A DNA stretch of 64,000 bases from Tranzscheliella williamsii (Eukaryota > Basidiomycota > Ustilaginomycetes > Ustilaginales > Ustilaginaceae): positions 1-64,000 of the forward strand of contig JALBYF010000018.1 of assembly GCA_023212725.1 (NCBI GenBank). Direction: 5' to 3'. Below the pieces are notes generated by a model. The model was not told where the DNA came from, did no database searches, and saw nothing but the letters and a program-made list of their open reading frames with translations. Positions within the stretch are counted from its first letter, which is position 1. Each line of letters opens with the position of its first letter. Below, piece by piece: positions 1 to 8,790 of this stretch. The translations under genes and the position numbers were made by a program.

Positions 1-1965
1 CAGTGATGTGGTGAATGTGATCATAGCTACTGTGACTGCTGAACGAAAGCATTCGGCCGGATCGCTAATCGGGAATCCGGGTCGGGTTAGCGAGTTAGCG
101 GGTCGATGAATCATTTCCCTCAGAAAATTCTTTTCTTAATTTGAACGGAAATTGTGTTCGAAACCATTGGTAAAAGATCGACGAGGGCCCGCTGGTGCTT
201 AACTGACAAGCACGATAGATACGGGCGCCGATGTTAGGTCGCCAGCTCGAGGCTTGTTCGGAAGGCGAGCCTCCGCAGCTTCTCCAAGGAAGCTTCTTGG
301 CGGACCAAAGGCGCGCGTAATCTGGCTGTTGCCCTGCCGAGCTGCAGCGCTTGGCCTCGAAATTGGCGGCTTTCGTCTATCTACCCGTACGCGTAAATGC
401 CTGCTGCGCCATTCACACGTCCAACTGTGCTGTTTGACCCTTACGCCTCCCACCGTTCCGTCCGTCTTGCTCTGCTTTCACCCTCGTCTCGGCAGACTTG
501 GACCGTATCTGAACTGATCATGGGCATCCGAGTCATAGACTGCGGGCTCTAGAGTATATGTGTGCCATCTACGCTAGGCAGAACAGGGGCCAACAGCGGG
601 GCCGGGGCGGCGGTAGTCTGGGACCAAACCGGTAACCGAAGCTTGCCAACGCCGCTCAAGCCTTTTATGCCTTTTTCCAAAGCCTTTTCTCCGCCGCCTC
701 GCCTAGTCGCCACGTACATTAGCGCCGACCTCGTCTGCCTTATCTTCCACCGAAGCGCTCCTCCTTCCGTGGGCCCGAGACGCCACAACTCGCTCCTCTC
801 TCCTTTCTCGCTCCCAACCCCGCTCTTGTGCGTACAGTATCCGCCTCCTTTGCCAGCGAATACCTCTACGGAGCCCTTTCCGCCGCGGCCCATCGCCACC
901 CAACGCGAGCACAACAACAAGCTCGGCCTCGCGCACTCCGTTCGCCTCCGGAGTCGCCCGTCATTGTCATAGTGTCTCGGTTGAACCACCCTCTTATCCT
1001 TCTGTCTTCTTTGGGCGTTGCCGCCGCGGTCGGAAGACAGCTCTCCTTGGCTTGGCGCCGCGTAAATGCTCTCTTGCGGCCTCGCCAAGCCTTACCGCTG
1101 CCAACAAATTTCCTTGGTTGAACCCGTCTGGTCAGCTGCTGCCATAGATTGCTACCGTCGTCGCATGAGTAAGATCTGTTTTTAACGCTGCGATTCAGGT
1201 CGGCTGTGTACACCCGCTCTGCGTCGATCTCCCGTCATCTTAACTGTCCAGTTCCACCATGCGTTGGCGTGCGGACCCCTGCTTACTTGAGCTTTCTCGA
1301 ACCAAGCTACAAGGATGGCTTGACTACCGCGGATTCCATGCTTCACTCGCGGCAACCACTAGCTTCAGTGGTCCTCGGGGTGGGCCCATGGGAGCGGGTC
1401 TTGCCATTATGTTCGCTATCGCGCTTCCGCCGGAGGCATGAGTGTAGATTGGCATAATGCGTACCAACGCATGAGTGTAGATCGCCACAATGCGTACGTT
1501 GGTCCTCAACCGAGCGCTTGCCTCGCCTCCGCTCGGAACACCTGCCTCCATGTCTTGAATCTGCCATGTGGCGCTGTCCGCCGATCTGTGCATCGCCAAC
1601 ATGAATAGATCTCCCCTCTTGCGGCGCCGAACCACAGCCATCAGCCGCCTCAGAGGGGCTGCTGTCGCTGTCGCTTGCTATTCTCGCTATGAGCCACGTC
1701 CAGCGGCTAGCTCAGGCGATCGTACTTAAGCTCATGCTTCAGCATGCACTTCTTGCGAGCCGCCCGTTCCTCTCTTTAAGCCGCGTCTCCCTTCTTTCCC
1801 CGAGGCCCCCTTCTCCCCGCCCCTCCCCCTTCCCCCTCCTCCTCCCCTCTGCCCATACCTCTCCTTTCTAGAGATACAACCCACATTCCTTGTACAACTC
1901 GCCCTTCTTTTGTCTTGCTACCTTGCTACAGCTTTTTCGCACAAAAGCAAGGCTGGGTTCCCAGT
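1..1965. other. Intergenic region, no supported gene
   Basis: No reading frame here resembles a known family and the overlapping ORFs on both strands look like chance products of high GC. It ends in a strongly pyrimidine-rich tract (about 1785-1868) just before the subtilase start, a common promoter/leader style in GC-rich fungi. A 33-bp tandem duplication lies at 1436-1501. Confidence 0.6.
1436..1501. repeat. 33-bp direct tandem repeat, two copies
   Basis: Two adjacent copies of a 33-bp unit, 1436-1468 and 1469-1501, both starting GCATGAGTGTAGAT and sharing AATGCGTAC near the end, with a few internal mismatches. Function unknown; it lies in gene-free DNA upstream of the subtilase. Confidence 0.8.
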
Positions 1966-4878
1966 ATGAAGTTTCTAGGTTTACTTGGTGTGGCCGCCAG
2001 CGCGGGACTGCTGGTGTTGAATGGCGGCGGGGTGGAAGCCGCCAAGCAGCCCGCTACCGTGCTCGCCGGACCGAGGCCGTATATCAAGCCGAACGTGCCC
2101 ACGGGCCAATCGACGGTCAAGTCGAGCAAGAAAAAGGCGGCGCAGCGCGAAAAGGCGAGCTATGTGTCCAATGGCTACATTGTCGAGATCGACGCTGCCG
2201 CTTCCAGCAAGCGCGACACCCCGCACGCCGAGGTGCACCGGCATCTCGGCAAGCGAGCCAAGAAGGACTACCAGACTCGGTACGAGTACAACGACCCGAA
2301 CACGTTTGTGGGCATGTCGGTCGTGCTGGACGACGACAATGACTATGCCGCCCTCCTGTCCGCGCCTGGCGTCAAGAAGGTCTATCGCAACACGCTCTAC
2401 TCCATCCCGGCCTTTGAGCCTGTTGTTGTTTCGGACGAGTTTGTCAAGCGGTCCACGGGCAAAGATGCTCCGGCCGCGCAGCCGGCGCGCCGCCGACGAG
2501 GCCACCCGACCGGCGCGGAAAGCGGCGTCAAGGATGTCTTTGCGCCGCACGTCATGACGGGGGTGGACAAGGTGCACGCCAAGGGATTCTTTGGCAAGGG
2601 CCAGACGATCGCTGTGATTGACACCGGGATTGACTACACCCACCCGGCGCTGGGTGGCAAGCCGGGATACAAGCCCTGCTTTGGCGCCGGATGCAAAGTG
2701 TCGGGCGGCTACGATCTGGTGGGCGACAGCTACAACGGCACCAACGATCCGGTCCCGGATTCGGATCCCTTTGCCGACTGCGCAGGGTCGGGGCATGGCA
2801 CGCACGTCGCCGGCACGATTGCCGCCAACGACACCACGCTTGGCTTCACCGGCGTAGCACCGCACGCCAACATCAAATCATACCGGGTCTTTGGCTGTGG
2901 CAAGTCGAGTGTCGCCGACGATGTGGTGATCGCTGCGCTGCAGCGCGCGTTTTTCGATGGCAACGACATTCTTTCGCTGTCGCTGGGCGGGCCCGGTGGG
3001 TTTTCCGAGTCGCCGTCGGCAGCGGTGGCCTCCAGGATCGCCAGCCTGGGCACGCCGGTCAGCATTGCCAACGGCAATGACGGCGCCGACGGCGCGTTTT
3101 ACGCCTCCTCGCCCGCCGTCGGTCTCGGCGTGACCTCGGTGGGCTCGGTCAACAATGTCAACTTGACGGGCTATGCAGCCGAGGTGGTGCCCGGGACGCT
3201 GGGGCAAAAGCAGGTCGACTACCTGACCGGCACCGCGTTCAACATCAGCGGCGCCTCCAAGGTGCTCCAAGTGTATCCGACCTCGGCGAGCCTCACCGTC
3301 GCCGACGATGCGTGCAGTGCGCTGCCCGACTCGACGCCGGACCTGTCGAACAAGGTGGTGCTGGTAGGCCGAGGGACGTGCACCTTTGCCGTCAAGTTTG
3401 CCAACATCTTTGCCAAGGGCGGTCGGTACGTGCTGGTGTACAACACGCCGGCGCCGGCCTCGATCACCTATGTCGAAACCGACATCGCCGGCCAGCAGGC
3501 GGCCTCGATGACGCGCGAACAGGGCCTCTTCCTCAAGCAGCAGATCGCGGCAGGAGCCCAGGTTTCACTCGACTTTAGCAAACCGCAGCTGACCAGTGTC
3601 GCCGACACGTCGAGCGGCGGGATCATGTCCGACTTTTCCACCTACACGCCGTCGTACGAGAACCGGCTGCTGCCCGTGGCTTCGGCGCCCGGCGGCAACA
3701 TCCTCTCCACCTGGCCGGTCAAGCTCGGCTCGTACTCGATCCTTTCCGGCACATCGATGGCGACGCCGTTCGTGTCGGGCTCCTACGCCGTATACCGTGC
3801 CGCGCATGGCGGCAAGACGTCGCCCCACGTGCTGACCAACGTCTTTGCCTCGACGGCCACGCCGCTGCGCAACTCCACCGACGATTCGCCCTTGCTCGAG
3901 ACGCTCTCCAAGCAGGGCGCCGGTCTGATTAATGTCGACGAGGCGCTCTACCAGCAGCTGACGCTCGACCCGCCCGCGCTGGAGCTCAACGATACCGCCC
4001 ACTTTGTCAAGCACCACCAGATCACGCTCACCAACCACGGCAGCAAGCCGCTCGTCTACAAGATCTCGCACGTCCCCGCCGGGACCACGCAGTCGCAGGA
4101 GGACGAGTCGATCTTCTTTCACCTCTACCCGGTGCCGCTGAACGGCCACCATGCCAGCGTCGAGTTGAGCAAGCATGTCGTGGTGGTGCCGCCCAAGGGG
4201 AAGGCCAAGTTCAGTGCCACCTTCACGCCGCCGACGGGGGTGCGGGCGGACAAGATCCCGGTCTACTCGGGTTACCTGCATCTCGAGCCGGTGGGGCGGG
4301 GGTACAGTGCGGCGAGCATATCGTACCTGGGTGTCGGGGCGGATCTGTCCAAGGTGCAGGTGCTCGACGACACGGCGGAGCTGTTCGGGGTGCGGCTGCC
4401 CGTGCTGACCTCCGCCGACGGGCGGACGTTTATCGAGCAGGACAACACGACGTACAGCCTGTCGAGTCCGGCTGGGTGGCCGCAGTTCCTGTACCGCTTC
4501 AACTTTGGCACGCCGTACTTCCGGGTGGATCTGGTCAACAGCACGCTCGACTTTGCGCCGACGTATACGCGCGGCGGCGCGGCACACACGCCCGCCCTCC
4601 CCGCGGCCAAGGCATCCACCCTGGCCGCCGTCCCCACCGTCGGCATGCTCAGCGAGGGCTACTACAGCGGCCGCAACAGCGCCTCCGGCACGCTCGAGGA
4701 CTACTCGTACAACGTCCAGCAGCTCACCCCCCGCCTCGCGCTGCCGCACGGCGACTCCGCCCCCCTCACCCCCGGCTCCTACCGCCTCCTCCTCCGCGCC
4801 CAGCGCGCCCTCACCCCCGGCATCCTCGAAAGCGACTACGAGAGCTACCTCTCCCACGCCTTCACCATCACCGCCTAG
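1966..4878 (+). CDS. Secreted subtilisin-like serine protease (S8, with PA insert)
   Basis: A 970-residue peptidase S8 enzyme. The start is the ATG at 1966 because it opens directly into a signal peptide (MKFLGLLGVAASAG, cleavage near the AxA around residue 25); the frame extends 17 codons upstream without adding sense. An I9-like propeptide follows (about 60-150). The catalytic triad is visible: Asp219 in VIDTGIDYTHP, His277 in GHGTHVAG and Ser597 in SGTSMATPF. A protease-associated (PA)-like domain (about 435-540) is inserted between His and Ser, and an Fn3-like domain follows the catalytic core (about 660-790). This is the layout of large extracellular Vpr/C5a-type subtilases. It probably degrades extracellular protein; substrate unknown. 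Single exon. Whether it is cell-wall attached is unclear, as no GPI signal is evident. Confidence 0.93.
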   Translation: MKFLGLLGVAASAGLLVLNGGGVEAAKQPATVLAGPRPYIKPNVPTGQSTVKSSKKKAAQREKASYVSNGYIVEIDAAASSKRDTPHAEVHRHLGKRAKKDYQTRYEYNDPNTFVGMSVVLDDDNDYAALLSAPGVKKVYRNTLYSIPAFEPVVVSDEFVKRSTGKDAPAAQPARRRRGHPTGAESGVKDVFAPHVMTGVDKVHAKGFFGKGQTIAVIDTGIDYTHPALGGKPGYKPCFGAGCKVSGGYDLVGDSYNGTNDPVPDSDPFADCAGSGHGTHVAGTIAANDTTLGFTGVAPHANIKSYRVFGCGKSSVADDVVIAALQRAFFDGNDILSLSLGGPGGFSESPSAAVASRIASLGTPVSIANGNDGADGAFYASSPAVGLGVTSVGSVNNVNLTGYAAEVVPGTLGQKQVDYLTGTAFNISGASKVLQVYPTSASLTVADDACSALPDSTPDLSNKVVLVGRGTCTFAVKFANIFAKGGRYVLVYNTPAPASITYVETDIAGQQAASMTREQGLFLKQQIAAGAQVSLDFSKPQLTSVADTSSGGIMSDFSTYTPSYENRLLPVASAPGGNILSTWPVKLGSYSILSGTSMATPFVSGSYAVYRAAHGGKTSPHVLTNVFASTATPLRNSTDDSPLLETLSKQGAGLINVDEALYQQLTLDPPALELNDTAHFVKHHQITLTNHGSKPLVYKISHVPAGTTQSQEDESIFFHLYPVPLNGHHASVELSKHVVVVPPKGKAKFSATFTPPTGVRADKIPVYSGYLHLEPVGRGYSAASISYLGVGADLSKVQVLDDTAELFGVRLPVLTSADGRTFIEQDNTTYSLSSPAGWPQFLYRFNFGTPYFRVDLVNSTLDFAPTYTRGGAAHTPALPAAKASTLAAVPTVGMLSEGYYSGRNSASGTLEDYSYNVQQLTPRLALPHGDSAPLTPGSYRLLLRAQRALTPGILESDYESYLSHAFTITA

Positions 4879-5150
4879 TCCCCCGCATCGCCTCGCCTTT
4901 GTCTTTCACTCTGTACAGCTACCGCTTCTCTCTGCAACGCAGAAGTCATGTGAACCATCAGTAGCTGTGCAGGGCGGTTCTGGCTGGTCGATGGGATCGG
5001 GCGAGCAGAGGGGATGGATGTTAGAGTGGATGCGGCGCGCGCACGTTATCGTTGTGAAGTGTGAGTAGGTGATGGCGCGCGGGTCTGCTTGGTGCTTGTG
5101 CATTGCCTTCTTCGACACGGTGGGATCTGCTGTCTGGTGTCTACTTGGAG
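4879..5150. other. Short intergenic region
   Basis: Holds the 3' end of the subtilase and the promoter/leader of the EVE gene. No motif stands out. Confidence 0.5.
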
Positions 5151-5915
5151 ATGGGTGCGACGCGCAAGACGACGGGCGAGGCAGTGGGGGGGCAGTGCTG
5201 GCTGATGAAGGCGGAGCCGGAGAGCCGGATGGAGCGGGGGGTGGATGTGAAGTTTTCGATTGACGATCTGGCGGCGGTGGGGGTGACGGGGTGGGATGGG
5301 GTGCGGAATGGGGAGGCGCGGACGCTGATGCGGGAGCGGATGCGGGAGGGGGAGGGGGTCTTGTTCTACCACTCGTCGTGTGCGCTGCCGGGGGTGGCGG
5401 GGGAGGCGCGGGTGGCGTCGAGGGGGTATCCGGATGCGTCTGCGTGGGATGCTGCCCATCCGTACTACGATGCCAAGAGCGATGCTGCGGCACCGCGGTG
5501 GTGGTGCGTCGACGTGGCGTTCGTGCGCAAGCTGCCGCGCCTCGTCCCGCTCGCCCTGCTCCAGCACCTCGCCCACCTCACCCCCGCCCAGCGCGCCGAC
5601 ATCGCCTACCTCTCCGACGCCCACCTCGCCGCCATCGCCTCCATGCCCCTCCTCTCCCGCCCCCGCCTCAGCGTACAACCCGTACCCCCCCTCGCCTACA
5701 CCGCCATCCTCGCCCTCGCTGACAACAACGGCTGGTCCCACTGGCCCGGAAAGTGGTCCCCCAAGCCCAAGCGCACAAGAAAACCCTCCTCCCCCGCCCC
5801 TCCCTCATCCACCCCACCACCCCCGCCACGCCGCAAACAAAAGCCAAACCCCGACGTCGCCCCACCCCAGCCCACGAGACGCTCCTCGCGCCGCATCCAG
5901 CCGCCCCGCGTATAG
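5151..5915 (+). CDS. EVE-domain protein (thymocyte nuclear protein 1-like)
   Basis: 254 residues, single exon. The N-terminal 150 residues form an EVE domain of the PUA-like fold. Recognisable blocks are [64 protein letters not shown] and [16 protein letters not shown], which follow THYN1 order closely. EVE/PUA-like domains bind modified DNA or RNA bases; in THYN1 relatives the ligand is debated, so the precise role is inferred only as modified-nucleic-acid binding. The C-terminal 70 residues are Pro/Lys/Arg-rich and disordered, ending in basic clusters suited to nuclear import. I chose the ATG at 5151 because homology starts about 15 residues after it. Its 3' end faces the RNase T2 gene 115 bp away. 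Confidence 0.88.
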   Translation: MGATRKTTGEAVGGQCWLMKAEPESRMERGVDVKFSIDDLAAVGVTGWDGVRNGEARTLMRERMREGEGVLFYHSSCALPGVAGEARVASRGYPDASAWDAAHPYYDAKSDAAAPRWWCVDVAFVRKLPRLVPLALLQHLAHLTPAQRADIAYLSDAHLAAIASMPLLSRPRLSVQPVPPLAYTAILALADNNGWSHWPGKWSPKPKRTRKPSSPAPPSSTPPPPPRRKQKPNPDVAPPQPTRRSSRRIQPPRV

Positions 5916-6030
5916 CCATGGCTACGGCCGACCAATTACATCTACTCTTTCACGCATCCGAACACGCAGGCCACAGACAGGCACGCAGAAGACGTGGAGG
6001 ACATAGCGGTGGTGCAGAAAAGGAGGGGTC

Positions 6031-6927
6031 TTACGGCTTGGGGAGGTACTTGAGGGAGGCGGGGCAGGAGGAGGGGGTGGTGGAGTTGACAGGGACGTAC
6101 TGGCCAAAGTTGACGGAGCCGCGGAGGTTGTAAAAGTACCAGAACTCGTTGAGCTCGCCGTTGCTGTTGCAGCGGACGTAGGGGATGGCGCCGTGGGCTT
6201 TGCGGAGGGCGGTCTGGACGTCGGCCAGCGGATAGGTGCGGGTGGCGTTGGGGGTGATGCCGGCGTCGCGGAGGAGGTGGTAGGTGGGGCGTGCGCGGAA
6301 CTGGTGTGCGCTTTGGCGAAAGTAGTTGAGCACGGCAAAGTCGGAGGGGGTGATCCAGGGCAGCTGGGGCTGGCAGTGGGGACGCAGGGTAGTGTAGCAG
6401 GTGGCGTGCTTGTTGTACTCGTGCGCCAGAAAGTCGGTGGTGTTGCCGTCGAGGTCCTTGAAGTAGTGGTGGTAGTAGGCGAGCAGGGCCGGGTCGTACT
6501 TGGCCATCACGGCCTCGATCTGCTCGCCGCTGTACTCGGGGATGGCGATGGCGGCGCTGCAGAAGCTCGGGTAGGTGCCGTCGCAGTAGTCGGGCCAGAG
6601 GCCGTGGATGGTGGTCGAGTGGCGCGGGCCGTTGTTGGCCGTGTCCGCAGCGGTGGTGGTCCAGAACTGCGTCGCCAGCACCAGCCCCGCCTGCTTGCCG
6701 CCCTCGACCAGCGCCCCGTTGTAGCAGCACAGCGCAGCATCATCCAGCACCACCGTCGACTTGGCATGGCACGACAGCTGGCTGCTCGCCTCAACACACC
6801 GCAGCGCATCCTTCGCCTTGCCCCGGATCGCATCGCCAAACTGGCCCACTTCGCGCGGTGAAAATTCCGCTGCCACCGTCCCCACCGCCGCCAGCACAGC
6901 CAGAGTTGCAGCCGCCGTCCACTTCAT
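6031..6927 (-). CDS. Secreted RNase T2 family ribonuclease
   Basis: 298 residues. The start at 6927 opens into a signal peptide (MKWTAAATLAVLAAVGTVAA). Both active-site blocks are present: CAS I TIHGLWPDYCDG (His108) and CAS II HEYNKHATC (His169, Glu170, His174). Several cysteines (CC near 67-68, Cys115, Cys123, Cys177) suit the conserved disulfides. The family cleaves single-stranded RNA through 2',3'-cyclic phosphates, acting in secretions or the vacuole. CAS II reads KHATC where KHGTC is usual; the catalytic residues are intact, so activity is expected. There is no C-terminal extension as in yeast Rny1. A TATA box sits about 75 bp upstream of the start. Confidence 0.94.
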   Translation of the reverse strand: MKWTAAATLAVLAAVGTVAAEFSPREVGQFGDAIRGKAKDALRCVEASSQLSCHAKSTVVLDDAALCCYNGALVEGGKQAGLVLATQFWTTTAADTANNGPRHSTTIHGLWPDYCDGTYPSFCSAAIAIPEYSGEQIEAVMAKYDPALLAYYHHYFKDLDGNTTDFLAHEYNKHATCYTTLRPHCQPQLPWITPSDFAVLNYFRQSAHQFRARPTYHLLRDAGITPNATRTYPLADVQTALRKAHGAIPYVRCNSNGELNEFWYFYNLRGSVNFGQYVPVNSTTPSSCPASLKYLPKP

Positions 6928-7000
6928 AGTAGTCGTCCGTTTCCAGGTGAGGTGGGATGAACGCACTGACACTGTCGCCAGAGACACTCAGCGGAGCGGT

Positions 7001-7008
7001 CTTATATA
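7001..7008 (-). promoter_or_regulatory. TATA box of the RNase T2 gene
   Basis: Reads TATATAAG on the minus strand, 74-81 bp upstream of the RNase T2 ATG. Fungal TATA boxes are commonly found at such a distance. Assigned by position and consensus only. Confidence 0.6.
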
Positions 7009-7894
7009 CTAGCAAGGCGAGGGCACGCGAGCAGCAGACCACCACAATCACACGCACGTTCCTAGCCGCCAAGCGGCAACGCTCAGCGGCGGCGCGCTAG
7101 CGAGCAGCAGCAAACCGTTCTCGGAGCGCAACCCGCCGAGCCGCGCTCCGCTTTATCTTATCCTGGTCTCGTAGACCACACACCTTCGTCACTCGCCAGT
7201 CAGCCTGAAGCGCACAAGCGACAGAAAGGTCTTTGCCCGGCAAAGAATGGCTGGCAAAGAGCCGATGTGCTCTTCCTGCGTCGGTTTCGAATCACCCATT
7301 GATGATGTTAGGATGATTATTAGGACGGCTGTGTTGGAGATCATCGGATTGTTATCCCGCCTGTAATGCAGAAGAAGGCCTCAATGCAAAGCGATTCAGC
7401 GTGGGCTTGATCTGCCGGACGTGGCCGAATCGAGGCAGAATGCGGAACGTGGTATGCCATCTCAGCCCTCTTGGCTTTTTCTATCTCTTCTCTCCCACTG
7501 CCGTCCCAAGCGAGCGCCAGAGCATCCGGCAGAGCGACGCTTCTGCCGCTGCTCTACAGCTTCGAGTCCGGTTCTGGCTCCTACTGCCTGCTACAGTGAG
7601 GGCTGCGAGACTAGGCACGTTCTTGCTCTTGTTTCCACATCTTCTCCGATGCAGTGTGAATGACAGCGCGCCCATACCATCCTCTACCGTTGCAGCCAGC
7701 GCCAATGTTTCTTGGCGCAAGTCTGCTCACGCTGCGTACCCGCTGCCACCACGTGCTAGCCACACAGCGTCGAGACGGTGTCTGGGCACCCTTGCCATGC
7801 CAATGCGATTCCAATGTAATGTAGCAACATGGGCAGTGTAATGCACCCGTCGTTCCTGCTGTGATTAGCCCGTCGTCCCTGCTGGGATGGGCGG
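7009..7894. other. Intergenic region, RNase T2 upstream / ECM15-like downstream
   Basis: Holds the distal promoter of the RNase T2 gene and the 3' end of the ECM15-like gene. Several ORFs of 70-150 codons occur on both strands, but none resembles a protein family and all overlap one another. Confidence 0.5.
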
Positions 7895-8425
7895 TTATTG
7901 CTGCTGGAGGCGCTGCAGGACGCTCTGCTTCTTGCGCTGATTTTCGCCGAGGCCGCCTGTCGTCGGCGCGGGCTTGTCCGTCCGCGTCCCGATCCGAACA
8001 TCCGTAGCGATGCGCTGCGCTCCGAGACGGTGCACCGCTTCGTGGCATCGCTCGATCGCCTTGCACACGACAGGAAAGAGCCCTTCCAGATTCGTGCCGT
8101 AGCCACTGCCCGCGCCAGAACCGAGAACGCTACCGATCAGCCGTCGTCTTGGCCGCCTGTCGCCACCGCTTCTACTCACTGCACCTCGTACTGGATCCCG
8201 TCGTCCTTCATGCTCTCCAGCACCCGCTGGCATTCGGTAATATATTCACCCACCGACGTCGTCGGCGTGCCCATCGGGATCACTGCCCACCGGCATCAGA
8301 AGCACAACAGAAAGAAGACCCTCTCAGAACCGGTTCCCGCTACTCTCACCTCCCAGCCTCGCAACAGCGCTACACTCACGGCAAAAGTCGGCGACCGCGT
8401 ACAGCGGCTCGTTGCTTTCAGACAT
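7895..8425 (-). CDS. ECM15: ECM15-like UPF0045/MTH1187 family protein, three exons
   Basis: A small gene needing two introns, so no single ORF shows it whole. Exons on the minus strand: 8425-8380 (46 nt), 8282-8180 and 8105-7895. Introns of 97 and 74 bp both start GTGAGT and end CAG. The joined product is 119 residues: MSESNEPLYAVADFC, then LIPMGTPTTSVGEYI, then HGYGTNLEG, ending with the family signature IATDVRIGTRTDK. This matches UPF0045 (MTH1187/YkoF-like), ferredoxin-like proteins including yeast Ecm15; bacterial and archaeal relatives bind thiamine-like ligands. The cellular role in fungi is not settled. Frame is kept across both junctions and the splices restore conserved residues (VADFC-LIPMGT, YEV-HGYGT). 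Divergent from MSH2 with 365 bp between starts. Confidence 0.9.
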
Positions 8426-8790
8426 GCCTATACCAATGTGCAGTCTTCAGGGTAAGAAAGGGCGGAGAAGGGCAATGTTCTGAAGATGGTGGCTGTTGCA
8501 GTCACAGTGTTGAGTTCTATGCCCATCGTCCATCGTCCATCGTCACTGTATGTGCGGGCGACTTAACAGCTGGATCACCACTCCTTAGACCCTGAAACAC
8601 ACATCACATCTTCCCCACCGCGCGACGCGTAAAATGCGTCGAAAGTGGCCGCCGAAGCTGAGTTGGCTTTCTGTTGGTCTTCTTAGGGTTGTGGACTACT
8701 CGTCACAGCTCTTTGTCGACCTCTTCTTCCACGTCGATCTTGCCAAGCACGTCGACTGGTTGTGTCGCTCGCTGTCGTACGGTCCTCACC
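8426..8790. promoter_or_regulatory. Divergent promoter between ECM15-like gene and MSH2
   Basis: 365 bp between two start codons pointing apart. It contains a perfect MluI cell-cycle box (8625-8630). The MSH2 frame stays open upstream of its ATG, but that stretch has no ATG in frame and no similarity to MSH2. Confidence 0.6.
8625..8630. promoter_or_regulatory. MCB (MluI cell-cycle box) upstream of MSH2
   Basis: ACGCGT, palindromic, in the context CGCGACGCGTAAAA, 161 bp before the MSH2 start codon. In budding yeast many DNA replication and repair genes are driven at G1/S by MBF through such boxes. A single 6-mer in GC-rich DNA can be chance, so functional assignment is inference. Confidence 0.45.

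Noticed and set aside
3565..4857. 430-codon ORF on the minus strand opposite the subtilase
   Set aside because: Arg/Gly/Glu-rich antisense of a high-GC3 gene; the plus frame has a full catalytic triad, so this is a shadow.
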